From assembly GCA_958295485.1 (NCBI GenBank), contig OY282354.1, positions 3,062,042-3,126,041 on the forward strand: a stretch of 64,000 nucleotides of DNA, written 5' to 3'. The notes beneath the pieces are model-generated. The model was not told the origin of the DNA. It did not search any database and saw only the letters and a list, made by a program, of their open reading frames with translations. This stretch comes from an uncultured Gammaproteobacteria bacterium (GTDB taxonomy: Bacteria; Pseudomonadota; Gammaproteobacteria; Eutrophobiales; Eutrophobiaceae). Positions 16,436-24,657 of the stretch are shown here, piece after piece. The translations under genes and the position numbers were made by a program. Each line of letters opens with the position of its first letter. Positions within the stretch are counted from its first letter, which is position 1.

Positions 16436-17752
16436 TCATTGACCTCCGGGCCATTGCAATACCACCACTTCTTCCCGCATCTGCTGACGTGTCGCAGTTG
16501 CAAAACGGGTGCGAAACAGATCAATGCCGGCGACCCGATAGCCTAATGACTGGGCGATATCTGCAAGCAGTTGTCCGGTGCGGATCATGACTTGCAGGTA
16601 CGAAGCTTGATCTCCCACCACGTAACCGAGATATGCGCCCGGCCTCAGAAATGGGCGTAATTCGGCCAAATGACGCGCCATGCCGCCGAAATACAGTTTC
16701 GTTACCTTGCCGTATTGTCTCTCAAACCCCGAGGTTTTACCCAAGGCGATTCTGCGTTTTTCTATTTCTGTCGCCAGCGCCTGTATTCCTGTATGTTCCG
16801 CGACCCATTCATCATCATCGTCACCCTTATACACGTTGCGAGTATTCGACCTGAGCAGACTTTTTTTCAATGCTCTCAATGCTTCCTTGTTCTTGATGAA
16901 ACCCAACACCACACTTTCCAGGCGCGTGGTTCTGGTGTAGTCCTTTTCATTGGGATAAGGCGGGGAGGTAAAAACGGCGCTGATGCTTTGCGGGGGCAAT
17001 AACGCAGTTAGCTGCCGGGCGTCTGCATGATGAACGGTAGCCGGGGTATTGCAATATTTGGTCTTGCGCAAATCTGCCGCAATTTTTTCCACTTCAGCCA
17101 ACCAGCTTTCGATAACGGGCGCATCATCTTTTTTTACTCGTTGTACGCCTACCTCCGGGCCGAAATGCAGGTTGCTGACGGGAGAAACCAACGATTTTGC
17201 AAATGCCAACAATTCATGCCGTTTGCAACAGGCGCTCTCGCTTTTCTTGATTTGATTCAATAATACCAAGGACTTATGCAGTGGTAGCGGGCTGATTGAG
17301 CCCTCCAGCAACAGGTTAAATGATTCCTCCGGTAGTGTTCGAAACGGCGGGCAGCAGCCCTCTGCAGCAATGATTTTTTTCGCTCGTCTTGCAATTGCAT
17401 CGGCATGTTCAATCAACCCGTCAGGATCAATATCCCAATCCACTTTAACAGAGCAGGCAAAGTGGGCCATGGTATTGGCTTCAATGCCAATGCTCGGTAT
17501 CCCATGCAGCTTGGCCTCGACGAGAGTCGTTCCCGTGCCACAAAACGGATCCAGGATAATATCGTCTTCATTCAGTCCGAACCTGGTGACGTATTCACGC
17601 ACCAAGTGGGCGGGAAACGAGAGAACAAACCTGTACCAATCGTGAAAATGCCGGTCATTAAAATCCAGTTTATTTGCGCCGCCGTTACTTCTGGGCGCTA
17701 TAGTTGTAACAGTATCTTCTGGAAATAGACTTTGTTGCAAAACAGTCTCCAT
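16436..17752 (-). CDS. DNA methyltransferase (N4-cytosine or N6-adenine) of a type II R-M system
   Basis: 438 aa. SAM-binding motif I is DPFCGTGTTLVEAK (about residue 68) and catalytic motif IV is TSPPYPNEKDYTR (about residue 264). SPPY-type motifs are common in N4-cytosine enzymes but also occur in N6-adenine ones. Nearly 200 residues separate motif I from motif IV, so the target-recognition part probably lies between them. A later GAYLGYVVGDQ segment is typical of this Mtase family. Together with the next gene it forms a compact two-gene restriction-modification unit. Confidence 0.85.
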   Translation of the reverse strand: METVLQQSLFPEDTVTTIAPRSNGGANKLDFNDRHFHDWYRFVLSFPAHLVREYVTRFGLNEDDIILDPFCGTGTTLVEAKLHGIPSIGIEANTMAHFACSVKVDWDIDPDGLIEHADAIARRAKKIIAAEGCCPPFRTLPEESFNLLLEGSISPLPLHKSLVLLNQIKKSESACCKRHELLAFAKSLVSPVSNLHFGPEVGVQRVKKDDAPVIESWLAEVEKIAADLRKTKYCNTPATVHHADARQLTALLPPQSISAVFTSPPYPNEKDYTRTTRLESVVLGFIKNKEALRALKKSLLRSNTRNVYKGDDDDEWVAEHTGIQALATEIEKRRIALGKTSGFERQYGKVTKLYFGGMARHLAELRPFLRPGAYLGYVVGDQASYLQVMIRTGQLLADIAQSLGYRVAGIDLFRTRFATATRQQMREEVVVLQWPGGQ

Positions 17753-17842
17753 TTTCTTTTGAAATCAGCAATAGTTATTTCAATTAAAGAAGTTTGTATC
17801 TCTGGATGTTGTAATATAGCAAGATATGCTACGTGGATAAAC

Positions 17843-18256
17843 TCACTGCTCGCCGATTTGGCGTTTGAAGTCTGCGCTGTCCCAATAATCCACCCGGTGG
17901 GTGATATAATCGCCGCTCACCCGAAAGCGAAACATGCCCCGGATTGAAAATGGGTACTCACCCGGTTTTTCATGGTCGGGCCCGCGCCAAGTGGCTGACA
18001 TCCGGTACGGCACAGCCACTCGTTGGCCATCAACGATGACATCTTCGATTTGATAACGGAGCTCCCTGAATTCGTTTAAAAAGATAAGGAGACGCTGGCG
18101 GTAGGCGTCGCGACCAACGACGGTTGCGCCGAGGGTCGAGGTGTGTTCGTTGACGAAATCGTCACTGACGCAAGCGATAACGGCATCGGGGTCACCGCTG
18201 TTCAGGGCAGAAATATAGGCGCGGACTATCTTCTCCGGCGCGGGTTTGTCGGTCAT
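17843..18256 (-). CDS. SnoaL/NTF2-like protein
   Basis: 137 aa from ATG 18256 (MTDKPAPEKIVRAYISAL), preceded by GGGAAG. The helix-led start NSGDPDAVIACVSDDFVNEH, the VGRDAYRQRLLIFL segment and the strand GMFRFRVSGDYITHRVDYWD are typical of the SnoaL-like cone fold, which covers ketosteroid isomerase-like enzymes and proteins with no known activity. The open frame continues upstream to 18463, but that part belongs to a different family (see the AraC remnant), so I do not include it. Confidence 0.7.
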   Translation of the reverse strand: MTDKPAPEKIVRAYISALNSGDPDAVIACVSDDFVNEHTSTLGATVVGRDAYRQRLLIFLNEFRELRYQIEDVIVDGQRVAVPYRMSATWRGPDHEKPGEYPFSIRGMFRFRVSGDYITHRVDYWDSADFKRQIGEQ

Positions 18257-18463
18257 CGTTTTGCTTCCCGCCAAATAACGGGCCAGGCGCAGACATTCGG
18301 AGCCATAACCGTTGGTTCCGAGGACGATAAAGACCTCGCCGCGAAAACCCGCTTTCTCCGGTAATTCGCCGACCGGCAAGCATAAATGGTGCATGACGTC
18401 ACGCCACGCCTGGCCTTGTTCATGCTCCGCAAACGATGCTGAGGTGAATTTCCAGGGCTTCAT
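18257..18463 (-). pseudogene. Remnant of an AraC-family ligand-binding domain
   Basis: 69 codons reading MKPWKFTSASFAEHEQGQAW, then VMHHLCLPVGELPE and FRGEVFIVLG, resemble the N-terminus of AraC_binding_2-type regulators (the ER-x-AWR helix followed by the FRG strand). It then runs in frame into the SnoaL gene with no DNA-binding domain. I infer a decayed regulator fused by deletion to the next gene; translation of the fusion is not excluded. Confidence 0.45.
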
Positions 18464-18513
18464 GAATTTCCATACTGAGTCGTTTTTATCATCAACCGGC
18501 GAAATTTTTCCAT

Positions 18514-18756
18514 AGTGAGTACACCATCGCCGACGTGGCCACCTATCCCTGGACCATGGAAAAACAATGGGAGTTGCACAGGATTGACATAGAACAATTT
18601 CCCAACGTAAAAAGATGGAACGCGCAGGTTTCCCAACGCGAGGGAGTCAGGCGCGGCGTGGCTTTACTGGCGGACGATATGAAAGTCGGCAATCCAACGG
18701 AGGAAACCTACGACAACATGTTCGGCGGGAAACAGTACAACAGGCAGCGGACCTGA
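18514..18756 (+). pseudogene. 3' remnant of a glutathione S-transferase gene
   Basis: The frame SEYTIADVATYPW, then IDIEQFPNVKRWNAQVSQRE and GGKQYNRQ, is the C-terminal helical domain of a YfcG-like GST (the xxIADxATYPW motif and FPNVKRW). The thioredoxin-fold N-terminal domain is absent: upstream sequence shows no match and the only start is GTG 18535, inside the motif. It converges 3 bp from the SLATT-like gene. Confidence 0.65.
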
Positions 18757-18759
18757 TTA

Positions 18760-19317
18760 CTACCGTGCGGCGCTGTGCAGGCGCTGTTCCGCCAAGTCGA
18801 AAAACGGCGCGAACAACCGCTGAAAAAAGCCGACTCGGACTTCCCGCGCCGGGTCGTAGCCCATAGCCCGCAATAGCTCGTTGTGGCACAGCGTGTCCAG
18901 CACCCGCAATACCGGCGGCTCGGTCGCCTCAATGGTCAGTCGCGCGGCCGTCACCTCCTCGATCAATGTCGGCGTCAGGTCAGTCTGGCCGCGCGCCAGC
19001 CGCCGCTCCAAGTCAATGAATTGCCGCGCCAAGTCCGCATGTAGCCAAGCTTGCCGAGTGGAACCCACCACCAGGTCCAGCCCCGCCAGCACGCTAACCG
19101 TCGCAGCCGGCAACGACTTGAGCCATAGTGGCCAGTCCGCGCCAATGGCCGCGGCAAACGTGGCCACCGTGACCGATCCCAACACCAGCGCCAAGAAAAG
19201 CACCGCGTTGTGCAGGCGCTCGTAATGCTGCCGGCGGCGGCTGTGATAGCGCACCGAGCGGCGCACACCGAACAACAGCCGGTTGTAATCTTTCTCAAGG
19301 TCAGCTTGCTCGTTCAT
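18760..19317 (-). CDS. SLATT-like two-transmembrane protein
   Basis: 185 aa. Basic N-terminus YNRLLFGVRRSVRYHSRRR, a membrane segment NAVLFLALVLGSVTVATFAA, a short turn with WPLWLKSLP, a second segment AATVSVLAGLDLVVGS, then a cytosolic helical region with LHADLARQFIDLERRLA and PPVLRVLDTLCHNELLRAMGY. This layout fits the SLATT class (SMODS and SLOG-associating 2TM effector), predicted membrane effectors of nucleotide-signal conflict systems, though a sensor partner is not obvious here. Two tiny genes lie upstream on the same strand (19349-19492 and 19505-19763). GGAG precedes ATG 19317. The family call is from pattern alone. Confidence 0.6.
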   Translation of the reverse strand: MNEQADLEKDYNRLLFGVRRSVRYHSRRRQHYERLHNAVLFLALVLGSVTVATFAAAIGADWPLWLKSLPAATVSVLAGLDLVVGSTRQAWLHADLARQFIDLERRLARGQTDLTPTLIEEVTAARLTIEATEPPVLRVLDTLCHNELLRAMGYDPAREVRVGFFQRLFAPFFDLAEQRLHSAAR

Positions 19318-19348
19318 GTCAGGTCTCCAGCTTAGTTAAAGCGGATTG

Positions 19349-19492
19349 TCAGTTACGCTTGGGCGGTTTGTCAACCGGCTTGTCTGGCGGCGGCGGGTGC
19401 GTATCGCGCACTTGCTTCTGGTCCCGAGGCGGCGGCTCCGAAAACTCCACTTGGCGTTTATCTTGCCGCTTGTCGCTTTTCTTATCAGCCAT
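19349..19492 (-). CDS. 47-aa Lys/Pro-rich small protein
   Basis: A short frame MADKKSDKRQDKRQVEFSEP, followed by a proline-rich tail ending DKPPKRN, with a strong AAGGAG site about 10 nt before ATG 19492. It ends 31 bp before the SLATT-like gene and is very likely cotranscribed. Low-complexity and highly charged, so probably disordered. I remember similar peptides beside this 2TM family but cannot check it here. Confidence 0.6.
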   Translation of the reverse strand: MADKKSDKRQDKRQVEFSEPPPRDQKQVRDTHPPPPDKPVDKPPKRN

Positions 19493-19504
19493 GACTTGCT
19501 CTCC

Positions 19505-19763
19505 TTAGGTGTTGTCGTTTTGGTTCCCTCGATGATCCGCCAGGCGAGAACCCGGCGCGGCGCGGCCTGCTACGAACAAGCTGGCGTAGCGATTCTTAAA
19601 ATCACGAATGAAATGATCACGGGCGTAGTCACTCCCGAGCGCATCGTAATGAGCCGCGATAATTGCCAATACCTCCGCAATATACCGGTCCCGCTCCGGG
19701 ACGCCCCCCCGAAAAAGAGATCTTTCTGTCGCTGATAAGGGGCCACCTTATGTCTTCTTTCAT
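19505..19763 (-). pseudogene. Small gene with a +1 frameshift in a G7 run
   Basis: Starting at ATG 19763 the frame reads MKEDIRWPLISDRKISFSGG and then breaks at seven consecutive G (C on the plus strand, 19704-19710). In the next frame a good protein continues: VPERDRYIAEVLAIIAAHYD, then ARDHFIRDFKNRYASLFVA, ending TAA at 19505. The total span is 259 bp, exactly one base too many, so six G would restore an 85-codon gene. This may be a real phase-variable or dead allele or a homopolymer assembly error. It lies 12 bp upstream of the 47-aa gene. Confidence 0.5.
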
Positions 19764-19795
19764 TGTCTTCTTGCCCCCCTTATTTTTCCTGTCAA

Positions 19796-20152
19796 TCAGT
19801 CCGGGCGGTCGGCGACAATATCCATCGCCTGGTCGTAGGGCGCGCCGTCGCTTTCCTGCATGCCCTCCAGTTCCGCCTGGATGATACGCGTGATTTCTCC
19901 CAAAAAAACTTCTCGTCTCTCCGCCCGTTCCTTGAGGGCGGCCTCACTCGGTTGAAAGTTCTGAATATCCGTCTGGGTAAATAAATTTCTCTCTTCGGCC
20001 AGCCGTTCCATGGTATCCATCCGGTCGCGCATGACCGATACCTCTCCCGCCAATCCCATCAGCATAGCCAATAATTTGTCAACGGACGGGTCCTCGAAAA
20101 AATACGGTCTTTCGCCCTTTGCCTTGCGTTTTAATTTTGGCTGTTCGCTCAT
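19796..20152 (-). CDS. Conserved small protein paired with a methyltransferase
   Basis: 118 aa: basic start MSEQPKLKRKAKGERPYFFE, then DPSVDKLLAMLMGLAGEVSVMRDRMDTMERL, which predicts a helical or coiled-coil oligomerisation segment, and an acidic C-terminus. No enzyme motif is visible and I do not recognise a named family. It begins 5 bp after the stop of the methyltransferase gene, so it is cotranscribed and likely works with it. Confidence 0.7.
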   Translation of the reverse strand: MSEQPKLKRKAKGERPYFFEDPSVDKLLAMLMGLAGEVSVMRDRMDTMERLAEERNLFTQTDIQNFQPSEAALKERAERREVFLGEITRIIQAELEGMQESDGAPYDQAMDIVADRPD

Positions 20153-20157
20153 CGGAT

Positions 20158-21327
20158 TTATTTTTCCGCGCCGTACAAAAACCAGAGGCCGCCACCGCCG
20201 AAATCGCCCCCTTGAAAGACCTTGGACCGCCTCGCCTGGGCAATCTGGTAGGCGCTGGGCGCCATGACCTCGAAGACCTTGTCGCCGTCAAACCCCTCTT
20301 TCCTGCTCAATTCAACGTAGTCGATTTCATGGGAACGCGCCCAGAACGGTTCGTTGTTATTACGCGTGTCCCAATCCAGCATGAAGGCGTCAAACGGTTC
20401 CAGGTTCTTGTACGGAGGCGTTTCCGCATGGACCATCAATCCGCCCGGTTTCAGCAGGCGATGACATTCGGCGATGATATTGTGAATGGCCTTCTCCGAA
20501 GTCTCGTGCAACAGGATATGTGAGACGATTAAATCGAATGAGGCGTCTTCGAAGTTTGTTTTTTCCGCATTCTGCTGGGAGTAATGCACTGTCGCGCCCA
20601 ATGACTCGGCCCGCGCATGGGCGTAACGCAACATGGGCGCGGCAACGTCGATGCCGTGCACCTCCGCCCCAGGCCAGGCTTCCGCATAAGGAACGGTGCT
20701 GTGGCCTACGGCACAGCCCATATCCAGGATACGCGCAGGCTTGAGGCCCGGGTGATTTTCCCTGATCCAGGCAACGGCGCTGCTGCCCATATCGGCATTA
20801 TCCGGCCCCATCTGCCCCATGGCATAGATAAAAACCGCACGGTCATAGATTGCCCCGGGCGCGACATCGTCTTCGGTAATTTCGGTATGGTAACCACCGG
20901 GTTGACAATGAATATCCACGGCCTGGTGGTAGCGCGGTATTTCCAGGTCCGGGTCGAGCCTCAGCGTCCCTCCCGCGCCCCCTGTACCCTTGGTCTTTTC
21001 TATCAACTTATCCAGTTCTCTCTGCACCGGTTTTTGTGAGGCTGACCACATCATCTCCTGGCTGGTGCGAAGCAGCGAACTGAACATCCTGTAATGGGGA
21101 TCTTTCGTCATCACATCGCGGACTTCAAAACGGGTTTCCGGTTCACGATTGTGTTCCTCGACAAAATCGGGTTTGACCCGATGCTCATAAGCAAGCCGGT
21201 TGCCAGGATGAACCTGGGCGACTAAATGTTCCTTGAATGAACGGACAAACTGCTGCCTTGCCAATTCATCATGGGTCGGCTCCGGTAAGACGCCGTGTTT
21301 ATTTTGTTCCAGTTCGCTGGTCTGCAT
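20158..21327 (-). CDS. Class I SAM-dependent methyltransferase
   Basis: 389 aa. A roughly 170-residue N-terminal extension of unknown fold precedes a Methyltransf_11-type domain: ARILDMGCAVGHSTVPYA (motif I, about residue 198), VHGIDVAAPMLRYA, DASFDLIVSHILLHE and LLKPGGLMVHAET. The N-terminal part has conserved-looking YDRAVFIYAMGQMGP. Acceptor substrate unknown. First gene of a two-gene operon with the 118-aa protein. Confidence 0.85.
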   Translation of the reverse strand: MQTSELEQNKHGVLPEPTHDELARQQFVRSFKEHLVAQVHPGNRLAYEHRVKPDFVEEHNREPETRFEVRDVMTKDPHYRMFSSLLRTSQEMMWSASQKPVQRELDKLIEKTKGTGGAGGTLRLDPDLEIPRYHQAVDIHCQPGGYHTEITEDDVAPGAIYDRAVFIYAMGQMGPDNADMGSSAVAWIRENHPGLKPARILDMGCAVGHSTVPYAEAWPGAEVHGIDVAAPMLRYAHARAESLGATVHYSQQNAEKTNFEDASFDLIVSHILLHETSEKAIHNIIAECHRLLKPGGLMVHAETPPYKNLEPFDAFMLDWDTRNNNEPFWARSHEIDYVELSRKEGFDGDKVFEVMAPSAYQIAQARRSKVFQGGDFGGGGLWFLYGAEK

Positions 21328-21413
21328 GGCCCTGCTCCCGAAAATTCATGAGTAAAAAGACTATGCCTGATTATACGGATTTTTCCAGCCATGAAAACAG
21401 GTATCCCATCCTG

Positions 21414-21480
21414 CCCAGGAGTTCCCGCCGTTCGTCGAAAGCAGGTTTGGTGGCTGTTTTGGAGTGACTAACGCCTGGGA
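21414..21480. repeat. R1 MITE-like element, copy 2
   Basis: Runs from CCCAGGAGTTCCCGCCGTTC through TGGCTGTTTTGGAGTGAC to ACGCCTGGG. CCCAGG and CCTGGG at the two ends form a short terminal inverted repeat. Orientation is opposite to copy 1. It lies in the gap between hsdR and the methyltransferase gene. Confidence 0.7.
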
Positions 21481-21506
21481 GCGCGAGCGTCCCGTCCGCA
21501 TGGAGG

Positions 21507-21527
21507 CAACCACAGGGGGTTGCCCCT
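21507..21527. repeat. R2 palindrome at the end of hsdR
   Basis: CAACCACAGGGGGTTGCCCC plus one base ends at the hsdR stop codon. It can fold as CAACC/GGTTG or as AGGGG/CCCCT, which exclude each other. The same core is found three times in 32042-32275 and once inside hsdM. It could act as a weak terminator after hsdR. Confidence 0.55.
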
Positions 21528-24500
21528 TATGCCTCGGACAGAATTTGCTCGTAAACCTCCTTTAGCAAGTGCCCGCTTACTTCGTTGCGGAACGAGTCCT
21601 CGTTCATAAACCTGGTGGTGATTTCCTCATTCTGGTCCATCCGGTCGATGAAGAAGCCTTCCAATGCCTTGTGGAAAACGTAGCCGAAATTCTCCATGGT
21701 GTTTGCTATCGCCGCCTGGCGTAATTCGGAATCGGCGACCGCATCCTCTCGTATGGATTCAAAGAAGAGCTGGTCCCCCGGCTTGAACTCCGTTCCGAAA
21801 CGTTTATTCAGAATGTCGATGAGCTTCGACAGTTCAATGTCGCCGTCGCGCACCCCGCCGGTTCCCACAGCCATAGGGCCGGATACCGGTTCCTGCTTGC
21901 CAGCCTCCAACTTGATCGCCCCCTCGCTGATCTTCTGGAGACGGTAGTACTTGAGCGCCACGTCGTCGTCGAAGTGATAGATGGGTCCTCGGTCGCCTCG
22001 AGGCAGCTTGGCCAGCAGGAAGCGGATGTAGGAATAGAGCTTCTCCAGGTCTGAATCCTGGAAGGGAATCACCTGTGCCATGAAAGCGTATAGATTACGG
22101 AAGGCAACCAACTCTTTCCGGAACTCCTCGCGCACGTCCCCTTCAAGCCCGCTGAAACGGCTGACCGCCGGGTCGATACACGCATTCATGCGGGCATGGT
22201 CGGCGAGCGCCTGGTTCCGCTTGGGCTTATAGAAGACTTTACAGAACTCCTCAACCTCAGCCTTGTAGTAAACCTGGCGTGCATCCAGTTTCGATTGCAA
22301 CTCGTAAAGTTGGCTGGCTTTGGCTTGTTCGCCAACCGAGGTCTGCTCGTAGAAGGGCTGAAACGCCTCGTGGATCTCCTCCGGCTTGTTCACGAAGTCG
22401 AGGACGAAGGTGTCTTCCTTGCCGGGGTGAGTCCGGTTCAGGCGCGAGAGCGTCTGCACTGTCTGGATGCCTGACAGTCGCTTGTCCACGTACATTGTAT
22501 GGAGGAGCGGCTGGTCAAACCCGGTCTGGTATTTCTCGGCTACGATGAGTACTTGATACTCGTCCATGGCGAACCGCTCTGGCAGTTCCTTCTGGTTGAT
22601 GGATACGCCTTGAGCATCCACGTTCATACCGGATTCCGTGTATTCGATGCCCGGCGCGGCGGGGTCAGCTATGGCGCCGGAGAAAGCCACTAAGGTCTTG
22701 ATGCCGGTGTGTTTCTTCTCGGCGATGTACTTGTCGAACGCCTGTTTGTACTTGACCGCCTGCAATCGGCCTGAGGTTACCACCATGGCCTTGGCCTTGC
22801 CGTCGACCCTGTGCATCGTGAAACGCCGGAAGTGTTCTACCATGACTTCGGTCTTCTGCGCGATGTTGTGCGGGTGCAGGCTCATAAACCGGGCAAGCGC
22901 CTGCGCGGCCTTGCGTTTGTCTACCTTGGGATCATCCTCAATGGACTTGATGAGCCGGTAGTAGGTCTTGTAAGTCGTGTAGTGCTTGAGCACGTCCAGG
23001 ATGAAACCCTCCTCAATGGCTTGGCGCATGCCGTACAGGTGGAAGGGACGCGGCTTGCCGTCCGGTCCCGGTTGGCCGAAGACTTCCAGGGTCTTGTACT
23101 TGGGAGTAGCGGTAAACGCGAAGAAACTGATATTGGGTTGCTGTCCGCGCTCAAGCATCGTCCTGATGATCTCTTCCTCGTAATCCGGCAATCCATGTTC
23201 TTCCTTGTGTTTCGCTGCCATGTCGCGGGCGTGTCCCCCCGCCAGGACTCCCTTCATTCCGGTAGCCGTCTCCCCGCCCTGTGAACTATGGGCCTCATCA
23301 ATGACGACCGCATACCTCCGTTTTTCGAGACCGCTCATCTTCTCCGTGATATAGGGGAACTTCTGCAAGGTGGTAATGATGATGGGAACGCCCTTGGTCA
23401 GGGCTTCGGCGAGTTGCTCCGAGTCTTTGTCGATCTTCTGCACGACGCCCTGCTTGTGCTCGAATTGGTAAATGGTGTTCTGTAATTGCTGGTCCAGGAC
23501 CACCCGGTCAGTCACCACGATAACCGAGTCGTAAACTTTCTCGTCCTTATCGTCGTAGAGCGTCGCCAAGCGGTGCGCCAGCCAGGCGATGGAGTTGGAC
23601 TTCCCGCTTCCTGCAGAGTGTTGAACCAGGTAATCAGTCCCCGCGCCGCGGTCACGGGCAGCGGCCACGATTTTACGTACGCAGTCAAGCTGGTGGTAGC
23701 GGGGAAAGATCATGGTTTCGCGCTTCACGCGCTTGCCGTCAAACTTCTTCTCCTCGGTTTTCAGGTGAATGAAGCGCGCCAGGATATCCAGGAAGCTGTG
23801 GCGTTCCAGGACTTTTTCCCAGAGGTAGGCCGTCTTGTAACCGTCCGGATTTTCCGGGTTGCCCGCGCCGCCGTCGCAGCCCAGGTTTAAGGGCAAAAAG
23901 CCAGTCCGGTTCCCTGACAGGCACGTAGTCATATACACTTCATCCACGTCTACCGCGAAATGGACGAGCGTACGTTTCTTGAATTGAAAGATAATATCCG
24001 AGGGGTCGCGATCGTGCTTGTACTGGTGGACCGCATTCCGCCAAGTCTGGCCGGTCATGGGATTCTTGAGTTCCGCCGTGGCCACGGGAATGCCGTTCAG
24101 CGCCAAGGTCACGTCCAACGCGTTGCCGTGTCTTGACGAATAACGCAACTGCCGGGTGACACTTAAATCGTTGGCTTCATACAGCGCCAGCGTGTCGGGA
24201 TTCATCCCACTGGCCGGAGCGAAGCAGGCCATGCGAAAGAGCTTGCCGAAACACCTGAAACCGTGGCGCAACACGGAAAGACAACCTTCGTGCTCCGAGT
24301 CGAGCGCACGACACAGGTCGTCAAGCAACGTCGCCTCGGCCTTGTCCTTTTGAATGCCCTCCAGATACGCCCACTCCCCGGGCTGCGACTTCTTGATGAA
24401 TGCCAGAACATCCTGAACGAAAAGGCCCCGCCCCGGATCGAAGGCGTCGCGGTCGCCTTTACGGTAACCACCCGCTGTAATCAGCCACTGCTCAATAAAC

Positions 24501-24535
24501 GCTTCAAAGGCCTGTTCAGTATGTTGCCCAGCCAT
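21527..24535 (-). CDS. hsdR: Type I restriction enzyme R subunit
   Basis: 1002 aa, normal for HsdR. The N-terminal PD-(D/E)XK nuclease shows GNALDVTLALNGIPVATAELKNP (about residues 135-158, catalytic D and ELK). The helicase part has Walker A QHSAGSGKSNSIAW (about 315) and DEAH box VVIDEAHSS, FAFTATP (motif III) and the RLNRTHPGKEDTFVLDF region (motif VI). It cuts DNA after translocation in complex with HsdM and HsdS. It is the last gene of the locus, separated from fic by 116 bp that contain five iterons, so it may have its own promoter. Confidence 0.95.
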   Translation of the reverse strand: MAGQHTEQAFEAFIEQWLITAGGYRKGDRDAFDPGRGLFVQDVLAFIKKSQPGEWAYLEGIQKDKAEATLLDDLCRALDSEHEGCLSVLRHGFRCFGKLFRMACFAPASGMNPDTLALYEANDLSVTRQLRYSSRHGNALDVTLALNGIPVATAELKNPMTGQTWRNAVHQYKHDRDPSDIIFQFKKRTLVHFAVDVDEVYMTTCLSGNRTGFLPLNLGCDGGAGNPENPDGYKTAYLWEKVLERHSFLDILARFIHLKTEEKKFDGKRVKRETMIFPRYHQLDCVRKIVAAARDRGAGTDYLVQHSAGSGKSNSIAWLAHRLATLYDDKDEKVYDSVIVVTDRVVLDQQLQNTIYQFEHKQGVVQKIDKDSEQLAEALTKGVPIIITTLQKFPYITEKMSGLEKRRYAVVIDEAHSSQGGETATGMKGVLAGGHARDMAAKHKEEHGLPDYEEEIIRTMLERGQQPNISFFAFTATPKYKTLEVFGQPGPDGKPRPFHLYGMRQAIEEGFILDVLKHYTTYKTYYRLIKSIEDDPKVDKRKAAQALARFMSLHPHNIAQKTEVMVEHFRRFTMHRVDGKAKAMVVTSGRLQAVKYKQAFDKYIAEKKHTGIKTLVAFSGAIADPAAPGIEYTESGMNVDAQGVSINQKELPERFAMDEYQVLIVAEKYQTGFDQPLLHTMYVDKRLSGIQTVQTLSRLNRTHPGKEDTFVLDFVNKPEEIHEAFQPFYEQTSVGEQAKASQLYELQSKLDARQVYYKAEVEEFCKVFYKPKRNQALADHARMNACIDPAVSRFSGLEGDVREEFRKELVAFRNLYAFMAQVIPFQDSDLEKLYSYIRFLLAKLPRGDRGPIYHFDDDVALKYYRLQKISEGAIKLEAGKQEPVSGPMAVGTGGVRDGDIELSKLIDILNKRFGTEFKPGDQLFFESIREDAVADSELRQAAIANTMENFGYVFHKALEGFFIDRMDQNEEITTRFMNEDSFRNEVSGHLLKEVYEQILSEA

Positions 24536-24600
24536 CTAAGATAGCCCCCATCGCTGATATAACCCTGCCCTACTCATTTTTACAAACCGCGCCGCGAGCT

Positions 24601-24657
24601 TGTCACAGCAACCTGTCACAGCTTGATGTCACAGCTTGTCACAGTAAATTGTCACAG
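24601..24657. promoter_or_regulatory. Five TGTCACAG iterons upstream of hsdR
   Basis: TGTCACAG occurs at 24601, 24614, 24627, 24637 and 24650, with spacings of 13, 13, 10 and 13 bp. The last copy overlaps the fic stop codon. On the coding strand of hsdR they read CTGTGACA. Direct repeats on nearly one helical turn suggest cooperative binding by a regulator, possibly the C-terminal winged helix of the Fic protein itself. No replication gene is near, so I do not call an origin. Confidence 0.65.

Noticed and set aside
24601..24657. Plasmid-type iteron origin
   Set aside because: Direct repeats fit the size, but there is no rep gene, DnaA box cluster or AT-rich block; a regulatory array is the simpler view.
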